Shown here piece after piece: positions 25,005 to 34,019 of a DNA stretch of 64,000 nt. The DNA lies in contig CALUZC010000010.1 in assembly GCA_944325215.1 (NCBI GenBank), positions 1 to 64,000 of the forward strand. The letters run 5' to 3'. The notes beneath the pieces were generated by a model. That model saw only the letters and a list, made by a program, of their open reading frames with translations. It was not told where the DNA came from and searched no databases. Each line of letters begins with the position of its first letter. Position 1 is the stretch's first letter. The position numbers and the translations under genes were made by a program. Source of the DNA: an uncultured Mucispirillum sp. GTDB taxonomy: Bacteria; Chrysiogenota; Deferribacteres; Deferribacterales; Mucispirillaceae.

Positions 25005-25394
25005 ATGATAGTAGCAGTTGCAGTAGAAAATGGAAAAGTATGCCCACATTTTGGGCACAGCCCGTCATTTTCTTTTTATGAGATTAATGATGGAAAAATA
25101 ATTTCAGAAAAAAATATTGAAAGCCCAGGTCATGGTCATGGAATATTGCCTGAATTTATAGCATCAAATGGTGCAAAAGTTGTAATAGCAGGTGGTATGG
25201 GGCAGGGTGCTGTCCATGGCTGTGCTTCATATGGTATACAGGTGGTTACAGGTGTTGAAGGTGATGCTGATATGGCAGTAGAACTTTATGCAAAGGGAGA
25301 GCTTTCACCAAAAATAGAAACGTGTTCATGTCATGGTCATAGTAATAGCCATAATGAAGGTCATTCCTGCAGCAGTGGAAAATGTAATCATTAA
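25005..25394 (+). CDS. NifX/NafY-like dinitrogenase iron-molybdenum cofactor domain protein with His/Cys-rich tail
   Basis: A 129-aa protein of the Nif11/NifX-like fold (residues 1-105: VAVENGKVCPHFGHSPSFSFYEI, GGMGQGAVHGC motifs, quoted in part). This family binds metal clusters or cofactors and occurs widely outside nitrogen fixation. The last 23 residues hold five Cys and seven His (from CSCHGHSNSHNEGH on), an evident metal-binding tail. It starts 15 bases after mrp with AGGAG upstream and is followed by a hairpin. No nitrogenase gene is in view, so a role in general metal or Fe-S handling is more likely. Confidence 0.85.
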   Translation: MIVAVAVENGKVCPHFGHSPSFSFYEINDGKIISEKNIESPGHGHGILPEFIASNGAKVVIAGGMGQGAVHGCASYGIQVVTGVEGDADMAVELYAKGELSPKIETCSCHGHSNSHNEGHSCSSGKCNH

Positions 25395-25402
25395 TAATAT
25401 AT

Positions 25403-25428
25403 AAAGTGCAGTTTTATAGCTGCACTTT
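25403..25428 (+). terminator. hairpin terminator after the NifX-like gene
   Basis: A perfect 9-bp stem AAAGTGCAG/CTGCACTTT with an 8-base loop, eight bases after the stop. It abuts the inverted-repeat element that starts at 25429. The T-run is only three bases. Confidence 0.65.
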
Positions 25429-25685
25429 CAGATTGTCGAAAAAATATATTTTTTCGCCAGTCTTTTAATGAGCCGAATAATGCTTACCAGCCACTTTTTC
25501 TTATTCCTTCTTATTCAGTTGGAAAAAAGTGTCCTTGCAAAATTCGCTCGCCGCATTTTATTAGGCTGTAATGGTAACCAAACTTGGATACATACTCCAG
25601 GTTTAGTTAGACAGTTCAATTTTTAATATAGCTAATCCTGATTATTTTAAATTTAAAAATAATCACCGACTTTTTTGACAGTCTG
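25429..25685 (+). repeat. MITE-like element with 16-bp terminal inverted repeats
   Basis: The ends CAGATTGTCGAAAAAA (25429-25444) and its imperfect reverse complement at 25670-25685 (CAGACTGTCAAAAAAG when inverted) match at 13 of 16 positions. Each end is bordered by CTTT (25425-25428 and 25686-25689), a possible 4-bp target duplication. A further inner palindrome at 25430-25463 (20 central bases perfect) repeats the same motif. No gene lies inside. The 313-bp stretch 25395-25707 holds only the terminator above, this element and the start signals of the next gene. Whether it is mobile is unproven. Confidence 0.5.
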
Positions 25686-25707
25686 CTTTTTATTATGGAG
25701 AGAAATT

Positions 25708-26454
25708 TTGAGTAAAATAGATTATTCTAAAACATATAACAAAAGCTATTATGATGACTATTCCAACGGAGCAGGTTATGAAAATAACAAGCTTTGGGAA
25801 TATATGTTTAGCAATATTGCAGATATTATAATCCAAAAATATAACCCTAAAACTGTTCTTGATATTGGCTGTGCATTTGGTTATTTAGTGCATGCATTTC
25901 GCAAAAAAGGGGTGGAATCTTACGGTATTGATGTATCAGAATATGCCATTAATCATGCTGATGAAAGTGTAAAGCCCTATTTAAAAAATATGTCTGCATT
26001 AGATGAGCTGCCTGAAAATTTTCCAAAACATTATGATTTAGTAGTAAGTATAGAAATGATAGAACATTTATATGAAGAAGATGGGCTTAAAGTAATAGAT
26101 AAAATGGTATCATATGCAGATAAAGTGCTGATTTCTTCCACAGATGATGATTATGATGATGTAACACATTTCAATGTTCAAAAAAAAGAATACTGGGTAG
26201 ATAAGTTTGCAAGAAAGGGCTTTCTCCGTAACTTAGAAGATGATGTTACCTTTATATCATATAACACATACTTATTTGAAAAGGCAGAAAGCATGGATTT
26301 GTATGATGTAATAAACCATTATGAAAAATCCATAAAAATACAAAAAAAGATATACAGTAAACCAAGGCAGTTTATAAATAATTTATTTAATACAAAACTT
26401 ATTCGCTTTAAACCATTGGTAAAGAAAATATTAAAAACTATACATATAAAATAG
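25708..26454 (+). CDS. class I SAM-dependent methyltransferase
   Basis: A 248-aa methyltransferase with motif I VLDIGCAFGYL (about 43-53), motif II acidic YGIDVSEYA and a post-I region SIEMIEHLYEEDG (about 115-127), as in small-molecule or glycan methyltransferases. The C-terminal 50 residues are basic and helical. The frame opens at 25675 inside the inverted-repeat element, but TTG 25708 lies seven bases after GGAG and begins the conserved-looking SKIDYSKTYNKSYYDDY segment, so I take it. Substrate unknown; similar proteins modify surface sugars. Confidence 0.8.
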   Translation: MSKIDYSKTYNKSYYDDYSNGAGYENNKLWEYMFSNIADIIIQKYNPKTVLDIGCAFGYLVHAFRKKGVESYGIDVSEYAINHADESVKPYLKNMSALDELPENFPKHYDLVVSIEMIEHLYEEDGLKVIDKMVSYADKVLISSTDDDYDDVTHFNVQKKEYWVDKFARKGFLRNLEDDVTFISYNTYLFEKAESMDLYDVINHYEKSIKIQKKIYSKPRQFINNLFNTKLIRFKPLVKKILKTIHIK

Positions 26455-26476
26455 TGGAAAAAATAATTTATTATAC

Positions 26477-26505
26477 TTGAACTATTTAAAATATTATTCT
26501 ATGAT
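26477..26505 (+). promoter_or_regulatory. promoter of the phosphohexomutase gene
   Basis: TTGAAC (26477-26482), 17-base spacer, TATGAT (26500-26505), 37 bases before the ATG at 26543. Confidence 0.55.
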
Positions 26506-26542
26506 GTATTAATAAACAATTCTTTCAAGGGGGTTTTTACCT

Positions 26543-28336
26543 ATGTCTTTTGAATTTCCTAAAAAAGTTAAAGATAATAATAACAAGTTATTCAAAAAAA
26601 CTTCTTATGATATAAGAGCTTATGTTGGTGAGCCTGGCAGGTTTTTTGGTGATGATGCTATTCTTACCCCAGAAACAGCAGAAGCTGCCGGCATGCTTAT
26701 GGCAGGTCTTAATTTTAAAGCAGAAAATGGTGATAATGTAGCATTAAAACCGGGGGATACAATAGTCATAGGTTATGATAACGGCCCAACATCTAAAGCA
26801 CTGGCAGAAGCTTTTGCAAAGGGTGTAGCAACTCAGGGAGTAAATGTTTATGATATAGGTGTATCTTCTTCTGGTCAGGTTTACCAAAATCAGGAGCAGT
26901 TAGAAACTAATGGCCACTGCCAGATAACAAGAAGCCATGTGGAAGTTACTACAAACGGAGCAAAGTTTGGTATAGGCACACAAGGTATCCACACATATCT
27001 TTTAGGGCAGATGAATGATGCTGTTGCAAATGACACTTTTAATTACAGAGATGGTTCAAAAGGCAAAATTACAGATAAAGCAGCAGAAGGTAAAACAGTA
27101 TATTTTGCAAAAATGAAAAAAATATATAAAGATTATTTTTCTATACGTGATAATTCAATGGTAGCAGTTAACGTGTTTGGTGGCACAGGCTTGCAGTATA
27201 TTGATTTATTTAAAGATATTTTTGGAGCAGATGTTACTATACTTGGTGATGGTGTAAACGTTAATGCTGGGGATTTACTTGCAGACCCTACAAGAAAAGA
27301 AATGCTTGAAAGAGTTCCGTCATTACAAGATGTTTTAGATAAAGGTATGAGAGTTCATTCCTTTGATTTAGATGCAGACAGAGGCTCTATTACAGAAGGA
27401 AAAGAAGCTTTAACATTAAATGGAGAAGGTCATTATTTAGGTGACGGGCTGGCTTTTATTTTAGCAGGTCATAAATTAACTATTGCAGTTCCTGCATTAA
27501 AGAAAAAATTAGAAGAAATGCAGGTGGCACAAGATAAAATAGATGAGATAATAAAAATTGCAAGTGTTATATATGTAGACCCACGCTATACATCAAGTGT
27601 TAAAAGCTACGTGGAAAAAGAGTTAAAAGGAAAAACAGAATTCCATAGAAAAGGTCATTCTTTATGGAAAGAAACTATTACTGCAAATATGAAAAAAATG
27701 GCAGCTTTAGCAGGCTGTGCTTCCATTAAAGAATTTGTTGCAAAAACAGGTTATAGAGATATCCAAATAGAAGCATCGCTTCATTTATTTGCAACTGATA
27801 CAAAAGACGGTATACCAAGAGATGATGCTGTTGAAAATATTTTTCTTCTTGAAAAACTACTTGATGAAATGGGAATAAAAACTTTAAAACCATTTTTTGA
27901 TAAAATGCCTAAACGCTTTATTACAAAAGAAATACGCACTACTTCTGTATCAAATGAAGCAAAAGATGCGATTACAGCTTCTATTTTAGATAAATTAAGA
28001 AGCACATTCAGCAATAAGGCTGGCTTTTCAATTGTGGAATTTGATGGGCAGATTAGGGTAGACTGGGCAACAGGATTTTTAATGTATGGTATGAGCAACA
28101 CTTCACCAAAACTTACATTTATGGCAGAAGGTGAAACAATAAAAGAAAGGAATATGGTGCTTGCATACATTATGGCATTACATAATGAAGCTAAGAGACA
28201 AGAAAACGATGATTTACTAATGGACGTATCAGAAAACCCATTTTATATAAAAGATGCAAGTTATGAAATGGATAAACCTGATTTGGTAGATTTTAATGAT
28301 GAGCGAGTTAAAGAATTTATTAAATTCATTGGCTAA
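26543..28336 (+). CDS. phosphoglucomutase/phosphomannomutase-family enzyme
   Basis: A 597-aa alpha-D-phosphohexomutase, the superfamily that moves phosphate between C1 and C6 of sugars. The phosphoserine loop is ITRSHVEVTTNGAK with Ser131 (most relatives have TASHNP), and the metal site is DLDADRGS with Asp275, Asp277 and Asp279. The C-terminal domain (about 480-560) carries DGQIRVDWATGFLMYGMSNTSP, matching the phosphate-binding RxSGTEP position in a changed form. It is longer than the usual 450-550 aa. Substrate cannot be set from sequence. AAGGGGG precedes the start. Confidence 0.85.
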   Translation: MSFEFPKKVKDNNNKLFKKTSYDIRAYVGEPGRFFGDDAILTPETAEAAGMLMAGLNFKAENGDNVALKPGDTIVIGYDNGPTSKALAEAFAKGVATQGVNVYDIGVSSSGQVYQNQEQLETNGHCQITRSHVEVTTNGAKFGIGTQGIHTYLLGQMNDAVANDTFNYRDGSKGKITDKAAEGKTVYFAKMKKIYKDYFSIRDNSMVAVNVFGGTGLQYIDLFKDIFGADVTILGDGVNVNAGDLLADPTRKEMLERVPSLQDVLDKGMRVHSFDLDADRGSITEGKEALTLNGEGHYLGDGLAFILAGHKLTIAVPALKKKLEEMQVAQDKIDEIIKIASVIYVDPRYTSSVKSYVEKELKGKTEFHRKGHSLWKETITANMKKMAALAGCASIKEFVAKTGYRDIQIEASLHLFATDTKDGIPRDDAVENIFLLEKLLDEMGIKTLKPFFDKMPKRFITKEIRTTSVSNEAKDAITASILDKLRSTFSNKAGFSIVEFDGQIRVDWATGFLMYGMSNTSPKLTFMAEGETIKERNMVLAYIMALHNEAKRQENDDLLMDVSENPFYIKDASYEMDKPDLVDFNDERVKEFIKFIG

Positions 28337-28374
28337 AAATAATGTATAGTATCTAGTTATATGGGGAGGCTGCT

Positions 28375-28572
28375 ATGCATAACATTATTCATTACAAAGA
28401 GCATTATGGTCGTATTGGTTTTTCTCACACTGAAAATAATTATTCAAGCAGTGTGAAAGGTGTAAAGGCAGAAAATAATGTATCTGTTAAAGGCACATCA
28501 GAAGATGAAGTTAAAAAAGCCTTTAGAGATTACATTGATGAGCTTACATCAAAGGACAGTAAAAAGATTTAG
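28375..28572 (+). CDS. HicB-like domain protein, orphan
   Basis: A 65-aa protein whose pattern, HYKEHYGRIGFSHTENNYSSSV then GTSEDEVKKAFRDYIDEL, matches the RNase H-like HicB fold without its DNA-binding tail. HicB is the antitoxin of HicA mRNA-cleaving toxins, but no HicA-sized frame adjoins it. It has a GGGGAGG ribosome-binding site and starts 39 bases after the mutase gene. Its stop overlaps the end of the convergent acetyltransferase gene by four bases. It may be an orphan antitoxin or a domesticated regulator. Confidence 0.65.
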   Translation: MHNIIHYKEHYGRIGFSHTENNYSSSVKGVKAENNVSVKGTSEDEVKKAFRDYIDELTSKDSKKI

Positions 28573-29114
28573 GGTTTTATATTATTAAAATTTATAAATG
28601 GTTTTGGTGTGCTGCTGTGGTCTGATATGATTTTTTCAAACCACATCACATCATGCCATTTATTATGTTTGAACCCACATTTATGAAAATGGGCTGTTTT
28701 TTGAAAGCCAAATTTTTCATGAAATATAATACTCTCTTTATTTGACTCTGTAATACATGCATAAAGGTTTACTATATTCTGTTTTTTCAAATATTCAAAA
28801 AGTCTTGTATATAAGGCTTTTCCAATGGATTTTTCTTTATAGTTATAATCAAGATATATTGTAGTTTCACATGAATATTCATAGGCTTTACGTGTTTTTA
28901 AAGGAGCAGCATAAGCATAGCCTACCACTTTATTATCAATTAATGCTGAAAGAAAGGGATATTTTTCCTGTATAGTATCTACTCTGTTTTTAAATTCATT
29001 ATATTCTGGAATTTCCACTTCAAATGTAATAGATGTATTTAAAACATAATATCCGTATATATCAATAATTTGCTGGATATGGCTTTCATTTGTTGTGATA
29101 ATATTTAAATCCAA
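28569..29114 (-). CDS. GNAT acetyltransferase, phosphinothricin/methionine sulfone acetyltransferase-like
   Basis: A 181-aa GNAT enzyme. The opening ESHIQQIIDIYGYYVLNTSITFE resembles the Pat/YncA branch (IxxIYNxxVxxTxxTFE). The acetyl-CoA loop is YKEKSIGKALYTRLFEYL (about 90-107), with Lys-Ser in place of the usual Arg/Gly at the first positions. The end has FHKCGFKHNKWHDVMWFEK, also typical (GxKxGxWxDVxxW). It N-acetylates amino-acid-like substrates such as methionine sulfoximine in relatives. It follows the Sel1 gene 12 bases downstream, likely in one transcript. Confidence 0.85.
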   Translation of the reverse strand: MDLNIITTNESHIQQIIDIYGYYVLNTSITFEVEIPEYNEFKNRVDTIQEKYPFLSALIDNKVVGYAYAAPLKTRKAYEYSCETTIYLDYNYKEKSIGKALYTRLFEYLKKQNIVNLYACITESNKESIIFHEKFGFQKTAHFHKCGFKHNKWHDVMWFEKIISDHSSTPKPFINFNNIKP

Positions 29115-29125
29115 TTTATTAAACC

Positions 29126-29701
29126 CTACTTTAATTTATCATACTGACTGCATGCTTTTTCATATTTTAAATCACATGATTTTTTTAAATATTCTAAAGC
29201 AGTATCTTTATTTTTTTTCACTTTATAGCCATTTTTATAAATATTGCCAAGCTGAAAACAGCCTAATCCGTCTTGCAGATTACATGCTTTTTCAAAAAGT
29301 TTTCTTGCTTTCCTGTAGTTTTTACGGACTGGTTTGCCATTATAATAAGCATCTCCAAGGGCAGAGCAGCCACGAGCAATATTATTATCACATGCTTTAT
29401 TATATAGTGATATAGATTTTTTTTGAATAGATTTATTATAGTCTTTTATATATACATTACCCAGGTTAACACATGATTCAAAGATATCATTTTTACATGC
29501 TTTTTCATAAGCATTTATAGCAAGCAGTGCAAACCCTTTATCTTCAAACACCTGCCCTGCATAATAGCATGATAAATAATCATTATTATAACACTTATCT
29601 TCTAGTAATTTAATATGTTCAGAAAAATCACTATTTTCAGCATAGGTATTAAAATAAACAAGTAAAAAAGAAAATATAAATGCACTAATATATTTTTTCA
29701 T
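29126..29701 (-). CDS. exported Sel1-repeat cysteine-rich protein (Hcp-like)
   Basis: A 191-aa protein with a signal peptide (MKKYISAFIFSFLLVYFNTYA, cleavage after about residue 21) and four to five Sel1/TPR-like repeats of about 36 residues. Each repeat has a paired Cys spaced about eight residues apart (ACKNDIFESC, ACDNNIARGC, ACNLQDGLGC, SCDLKYEKAC). This disulfide-linked helix-pair pattern is that of Helicobacter cysteine-rich proteins. Periplasmic or secreted; function probably protein binding. Start ATG 29701; a 204-bp AT-rich gap separates it from the divergent SfrB-like gene. Confidence 0.85.
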   Translation of the reverse strand: MKKYISAFIFSFLLVYFNTYAENSDFSEHIKLLEDKCYNNDYLSCYYAGQVFEDKGFALLAINAYEKACKNDIFESCVNLGNVYIKDYNKSIQKKSISLYNKACDNNIARGCSALGDAYYNGKPVRKNYRKARKLFEKACNLQDGLGCFQLGNIYKNGYKVKKNKDTALEYLKKSCDLKYEKACSQYDKLK

Positions 29702-29905
29702 AACATTAGTATAACTTGAAAAAAATAATTATGGAAGAAAAATATAACAAATTTGTATATTAATTAATTATTTTATTAAAAAATAAAATATAAGCATAAT
29801 TTATATGCTTTATAAAATATACTTAATAATTTTAAAACAAATCTAGCATTTTTTATAAAATTGTGTAATAATGAAAAATAAGAGTATGAGATTAGGAGTA
29901 GGTAT

Positions 29906-31846
29906 ATGCCAAAAGTTGTATATGGATTTAGGAAAGGTGGCCGCCTTGATTTTAGAAATGTAAATGAACAGGATAGACCTGAAACTCCCTTTTTATTTGA
30001 TGATTACGTTAATGGCAAGCCTGTTAAGCTTGTTATAAGCTGGCATGGGTTTTTAGTTTACGATGAAGGTATTGATATTGCTTCTGCCATGTGTACATTT
30101 ATGCGTTATGTTAGTGAGCATGGCTGCTGCGGCAGGTGTATCCCTGGTAAAAACGGCACAACTAAGCTTGCTGATATTATGGAGGAATTACGAACTGACC
30201 CAAATCTTACTAAAATGCCAGAAGCATTAGAACTGGCTGATAGTATACAAGCTACTTCTAAATGTTCATTTGCTCCGTCATCTGTTAGTATTGTTAAATC
30301 ATTTTTACTAGAGTATCCTGAAAAATTACATAAATATATAGACGCACCAAAACTAGATTATCACTTTCATATGTCTGCTCCATGCACATCTGCATGTCCT
30401 GCTCATATTCAAATACCTGAATTTATAGATGAGCTTAGAACGAAACGTTTTTTACCAGCCTTATCAATTATTAGAGAGCATATGCCACTTGCAGGTCTTT
30501 GTGGCAGAGTATGTCCTCACCCATGTGAAGCAGTGTGCAGACGTGGGGAAGTTGATGAACCTATTAATATTATGAATTTAAAACAGTCTGCCTGGAACTA
30601 TGAATTTTTTAGAAACCAGACACCAATACTACCTGAAAAGAAAGAATCAACAGGTAAAACTTGTGCTATTATTGGGGCAGGTCCTGCTGGTCTTACAGCT
30701 GCATATTATTTAGCATTAATGGGGCATCAGGTAGAGATATTTGATAAAATGCATGAGCCTGGTGGTATGACTGCTGCAGGTATTCCAGATTATAGAGAGC
30801 CTAGGGAACATTTAGCATATGAAGCAAATATTGTTCGCAGTTTAGGGGTAAATATCCACTATGGTAAAACATTAGGTAAAGAAATTACACTAGAATATTT
30901 AAAAAATATATATGATGCTACACTGCTTGCAATAGGTGCATGGCAGCCGCAGGACCCGCGTATTGCAGATATGGATAAAGCTAATAATATATTTAACGGT
31001 ATTGATTATTTAGAGCAGGTATCACGTCATGAAAAACCAATTGAGAAAAGCAAAGTAATAGTTGTAGGTGGTGGTAATACTGCCATAGACTGTGCAAGAA
31101 CTGCCATTAGATTTGGTAATGATGTTACAATTTTATATAGAAGAACAAGAGAAGAGATGCCTGCTGAAGATTATGAAGTTAGAGACGCAGAGGAAGAAGG
31201 TGTTAAGTTTATATTTTTAGCAGCACCTGTTAGGGCTGTTAATGATAATGGTAAACTTGTTGGAATAGAATGCCATAAAATGAGGCTTGGAAGCCCTGAT
31301 GCATCAGGCAGAAGAAGCCCGGAAGTTGTGCCCGGTGAAGATTTTATTGTTGAGTGTGATTATTTAATACCAGCTATTGGACAAAAAACTGATATAAGCT
31401 TTAATACTGGTGATATAAAATTAGAAGTTACAAAATGGAATACAATAGTATGTGATAAGCTTTATTTTACAACATCAGTAGATAGTATTTTTGCAGCAGG
31501 CGACTGTATTGATGGCGATAGTTTTACAGTAGTCCGTGCTGTTGGTAATGGAAAAAGGGCTGCTCAAATGATGGATAGATACATGATGAGTGGAAAGCCT
31601 TACCTTGAACCATCAGAAGTTATGGAAAGATACTTATATGAAAATAAAATATTTAGTTATGGTGAAGCACCTGAGCCACCAAGACCAATTATAAAAAGGT
31701 ATGAAACAGAAAAAATACCTATGGAAGAACGAATAAGCAGCTTTAATGAGGTTGAAAAACCTTATGAAGAACAGACAGCAGCTTTAGAAGCAAGAAGATG
31801 TTTAAGATGCATGCGTGTGGGAATGTTTGCAACAGGGGAAGAATAA
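29906..31846 (+). CDS. SfrB-like NAD(P)H oxidoreductase subunit (NuoF-type domain fused to GltD-type flavoprotein)
   Basis: A 646-aa protein. Residues 1-140 resemble the C-terminal iron-sulfur part of NuoF (CGRCIPGKNGTTKL around 73). The rest is a GltD-type flavoprotein: Cys ligands in CTSACPAHIQIPEF and CGRVCPHPCEAVC (about 160-205), an FAD motif GAGPAGLTAAYYLA (about 250), an NAD(P) motif GGGNTAIDCARTA (about 390) and a final GDCIDGDSF. This fusion beside a NuoG-like gene matches, from memory, the SfrB/SfrA NADPH oxidoreductase of Geobacter. It would pass electrons from NADPH to the partner subunit. It overlaps the next start by one base. Confidence 0.8.
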   Translation: MPKVVYGFRKGGRLDFRNVNEQDRPETPFLFDDYVNGKPVKLVISWHGFLVYDEGIDIASAMCTFMRYVSEHGCCGRCIPGKNGTTKLADIMEELRTDPNLTKMPEALELADSIQATSKCSFAPSSVSIVKSFLLEYPEKLHKYIDAPKLDYHFHMSAPCTSACPAHIQIPEFIDELRTKRFLPALSIIREHMPLAGLCGRVCPHPCEAVCRRGEVDEPINIMNLKQSAWNYEFFRNQTPILPEKKESTGKTCAIIGAGPAGLTAAYYLALMGHQVEIFDKMHEPGGMTAAGIPDYREPREHLAYEANIVRSLGVNIHYGKTLGKEITLEYLKNIYDATLLAIGAWQPQDPRIADMDKANNIFNGIDYLEQVSRHEKPIEKSKVIVVGGGNTAIDCARTAIRFGNDVTILYRRTREEMPAEDYEVRDAEEEGVKFIFLAAPVRAVNDNGKLVGIECHKMRLGSPDASGRRSPEVVPGEDFIVECDYLIPAIGQKTDISFNTGDIKLEVTKWNTIVCDKLYFTTSVDSIFAAGDCIDGDSFTVVRAVGNGKRAAQMMDRYMMSGKPYLEPSEVMERYLYENKIFSYGEAPEPPRPIIKRYETEKIPMEERISSFNEVEKPYEEQTAALEARRCLRCMRVGMFATGEE

Positions 31847-33990
31847 TGGATAGAATGATTACTATTAATGGGGAAAAGTTTCCATTTAAAGAAGGGGATA
31901 CAATACTTGCAGTAGCAGAAAGAAATGATATACATATACCAGTTTTATGTTATTTAAAAGATATTGCAGAAACTGGCAGCTGTAGAATGTGCCTTGTGGA
32001 AGTGGAAGGCGTTCCACAGCCTGTTGCTTCCTGTTCTGCATTTGCAACTGATGGTATGGTTGTTCATACTGATACGGAAGAAGTTAAGCAGCACAGGTTA
32101 AAGGCTTTAGAATTTATTTTATTAAAGCACCCGTTAAAATGCGGCATATGTGAAAATGCTGAAGACTGTATATTAAGAGATTTAGCACGTGATATGGGCA
32201 TTAGTGAAGTAAGTGATATTGTAGAGGAAGAACCTACACCACTTCATGACTGGAATATGTTATTATATGATAAAGATGCATGTGTATTATGTATGCGTTG
32301 TATAAATGTGTGTAGAGATGTGGCAGGTTGTGATGCAATAGATGTTGTTGCAAGGGGAAATAACGCTCATATTGAGCCTGTTAATAACCCATTAAATTGT
32401 GATTTTTGTGGTATTTGTGTTGATGCCTGTCCAGTTGGTGCTATAAAAGATAAACCATTTATGGATTCATTAAAGGTTTGGGAACTAGAATACATGAATA
32501 CAATATGCAGTTTTTGTCCTGTTGGCTGTAATATTAACTATGGCGTGGCACAAAATCAAATACACAGGGCAAGGCTTTCCAGTGAAAATTATATTTGTTC
32601 CAAAGGCAGATACGGTTTTAAATTTTTAGAAAGCAGCAAGCGTATTAAAACACCTTTAATAAAAAAAGATGGTGAATTTATAAAGGCAGACTGGCATGAA
32701 GCAATGGATAAAATACACCATGCCATAGATAAGGCAGGTGTAGAAAATACATTGATAGTTGCTGGTGGCTGGCTTTCAAATGAAGAATTACACAGCTATA
32801 AATTATTAGCAGAAAAAACAGGCATGATGTTTTTAACAGAAGCTGAAATTTATTTTGGTAATTTTGCCCGTAAATTTAAGGAAAAATTTGGGCATTATGA
32901 AAGTGTTGGCACATTAAAAGAAGTGGAATCTTCTGATGTTATATTTGTAATAGGTGCTGATTTTGCAAGAGAAAATGTGGGCATAAAATGGAGTGTAATG
33001 AAAGCCATTAGGAATAACGATGCAAAAGTTATTACTATTGGTCTGCAAAGATATGATTATGATGAAAGGACATTTTTAAGTCTTTTAGCAGATTATGCAG
33101 ATTTTGCTGGTGAATTTCATAATATAGAGCATTCAGAAAAAAGTATATATATAGCCCTTAGAAAGCAAATAGCAAATAACAAGAAAATATCCATTATTGT
33201 AGGTAATGAATATTTTTGCGGTGAAAAAGACCAGGAATCAGTTTTAGCATTTGCTGATTTTATAGGAAAAGATAAGTTATCTGCTTTTATAGCAGCTCAT
33301 GATAAGTTAAACTATATTGGCAGTCTTTATGCAGGTGGAGCTTCCATTAATGAAGTTATGAAAGCATCACCAAAGGTTGTATTTGCACTAGCTGTAAACC
33401 CATCTAAAGGAAAAGATGAGGCACTTTTAAATATTATCGAAAAGGCAGAATTTTATGCAACGCCAGATATGTTTTTAACAGGCAGTGTAAATAATGCAGA
33501 TGTTGTCCTTCCTGTTCGAGCAGTTTTAGAAACAGATGGAACAACTATTAGTTTAGATGGCAGGCTTATGCATATGAATAAGGTTGTCCAAGCTCCAATT
33601 AGCAGTAAATCAAACCTTGAAATAGCTGGTATGCTTGGCGATTATTTTAGAAAAAAAATAGAAACAGATATTCATAAAGTATTTGATGAACTTGCTTCCC
33701 GCATTGGATTTAGTAAAGAAGATTATAATAAAGAAGATGTGGTTTACGGTAAAAAGGAAAAAACATTTAACAAAACAAATTATACGTATAAAGAGCATGA
33801 ACATAAAGAATGCACAGTATATGTAAACCCACGTCATCATGAGGGTGTTTTAACAAAAATAATATATGCTTATCCTGAAGATAAATATCCTGTTTTTCCT
33901 GAAATAGAAAAGGATATTGAGCCAGGTTATAAGAGATTTAGTAATATGGAAGATAATATTGCAAAGGGAGTTAAGCTTATACCAAGATAA
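31846..33990 (+). CDS. SfrA-like iron-sulfur/molybdopterin-family oxidoreductase subunit (NuoG-like)
   Basis: A 714-aa protein: a [2Fe-2S] domain (residues 1-80, with CYLKDIAETGSCRMCLVEV), a His/Cys NuoG-type region (KHPLKCGICENAEDC, about 93-107), two [4Fe-4S] motifs (CVLCMRCINVCRD and CDFCGICVDACPVGA), a further CSFCPVGCNINYG cluster and a molybdopterin-oxidoreductase-like domain to about 600. No other Nuo genes are near, so it is not complex I. With the SfrB-like flavoprotein it should form a soluble NADPH-dependent oxidoreductase. The frame extends upstream to 31798, but ATG 31846 in TAATG overlap with GGGGA upstream is the right start. Whether Mo is bound is unknown. Confidence 0.8.
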   Translation: MDRMITINGEKFPFKEGDTILAVAERNDIHIPVLCYLKDIAETGSCRMCLVEVEGVPQPVASCSAFATDGMVVHTDTEEVKQHRLKALEFILLKHPLKCGICENAEDCILRDLARDMGISEVSDIVEEEPTPLHDWNMLLYDKDACVLCMRCINVCRDVAGCDAIDVVARGNNAHIEPVNNPLNCDFCGICVDACPVGAIKDKPFMDSLKVWELEYMNTICSFCPVGCNINYGVAQNQIHRARLSSENYICSKGRYGFKFLESSKRIKTPLIKKDGEFIKADWHEAMDKIHHAIDKAGVENTLIVAGGWLSNEELHSYKLLAEKTGMMFLTEAEIYFGNFARKFKEKFGHYESVGTLKEVESSDVIFVIGADFARENVGIKWSVMKAIRNNDAKVITIGLQRYDYDERTFLSLLADYADFAGEFHNIEHSEKSIYIALRKQIANNKKISIIVGNEYFCGEKDQESVLAFADFIGKDKLSAFIAAHDKLNYIGSLYAGGASINEVMKASPKVVFALAVNPSKGKDEALLNIIEKAEFYATPDMFLTGSVNNADVVLPVRAVLETDGTTISLDGRLMHMNKVVQAPISSKSNLEIAGMLGDYFRKKIETDIHKVFDELASRIGFSKEDYNKEDVVYGKKEKTFNKTNYTYKEHEHKECTVYVNPRHHEGVLTKIIYAYPEDKYPVFPEIEKDIEPGYKRFSNMEDNIAKGVKLIPR

Positions 33991-34019
33991 GTTAAAGATA
34001 AAATGTAGGAGAGTAGTGT

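Noticed and set aside
29906-31846. Glutamate synthase small subunit
   Set aside because: The GltD part is present but is fused to a NuoF-like domain, and no GltB gene is nearby.
31846-33990. Complex I subunit NuoG or formate dehydrogenase
   Set aside because: No other nuo or fdh genes are adjacent, and the partner is a NuoF/GltD fusion, which fits SfrAB better.
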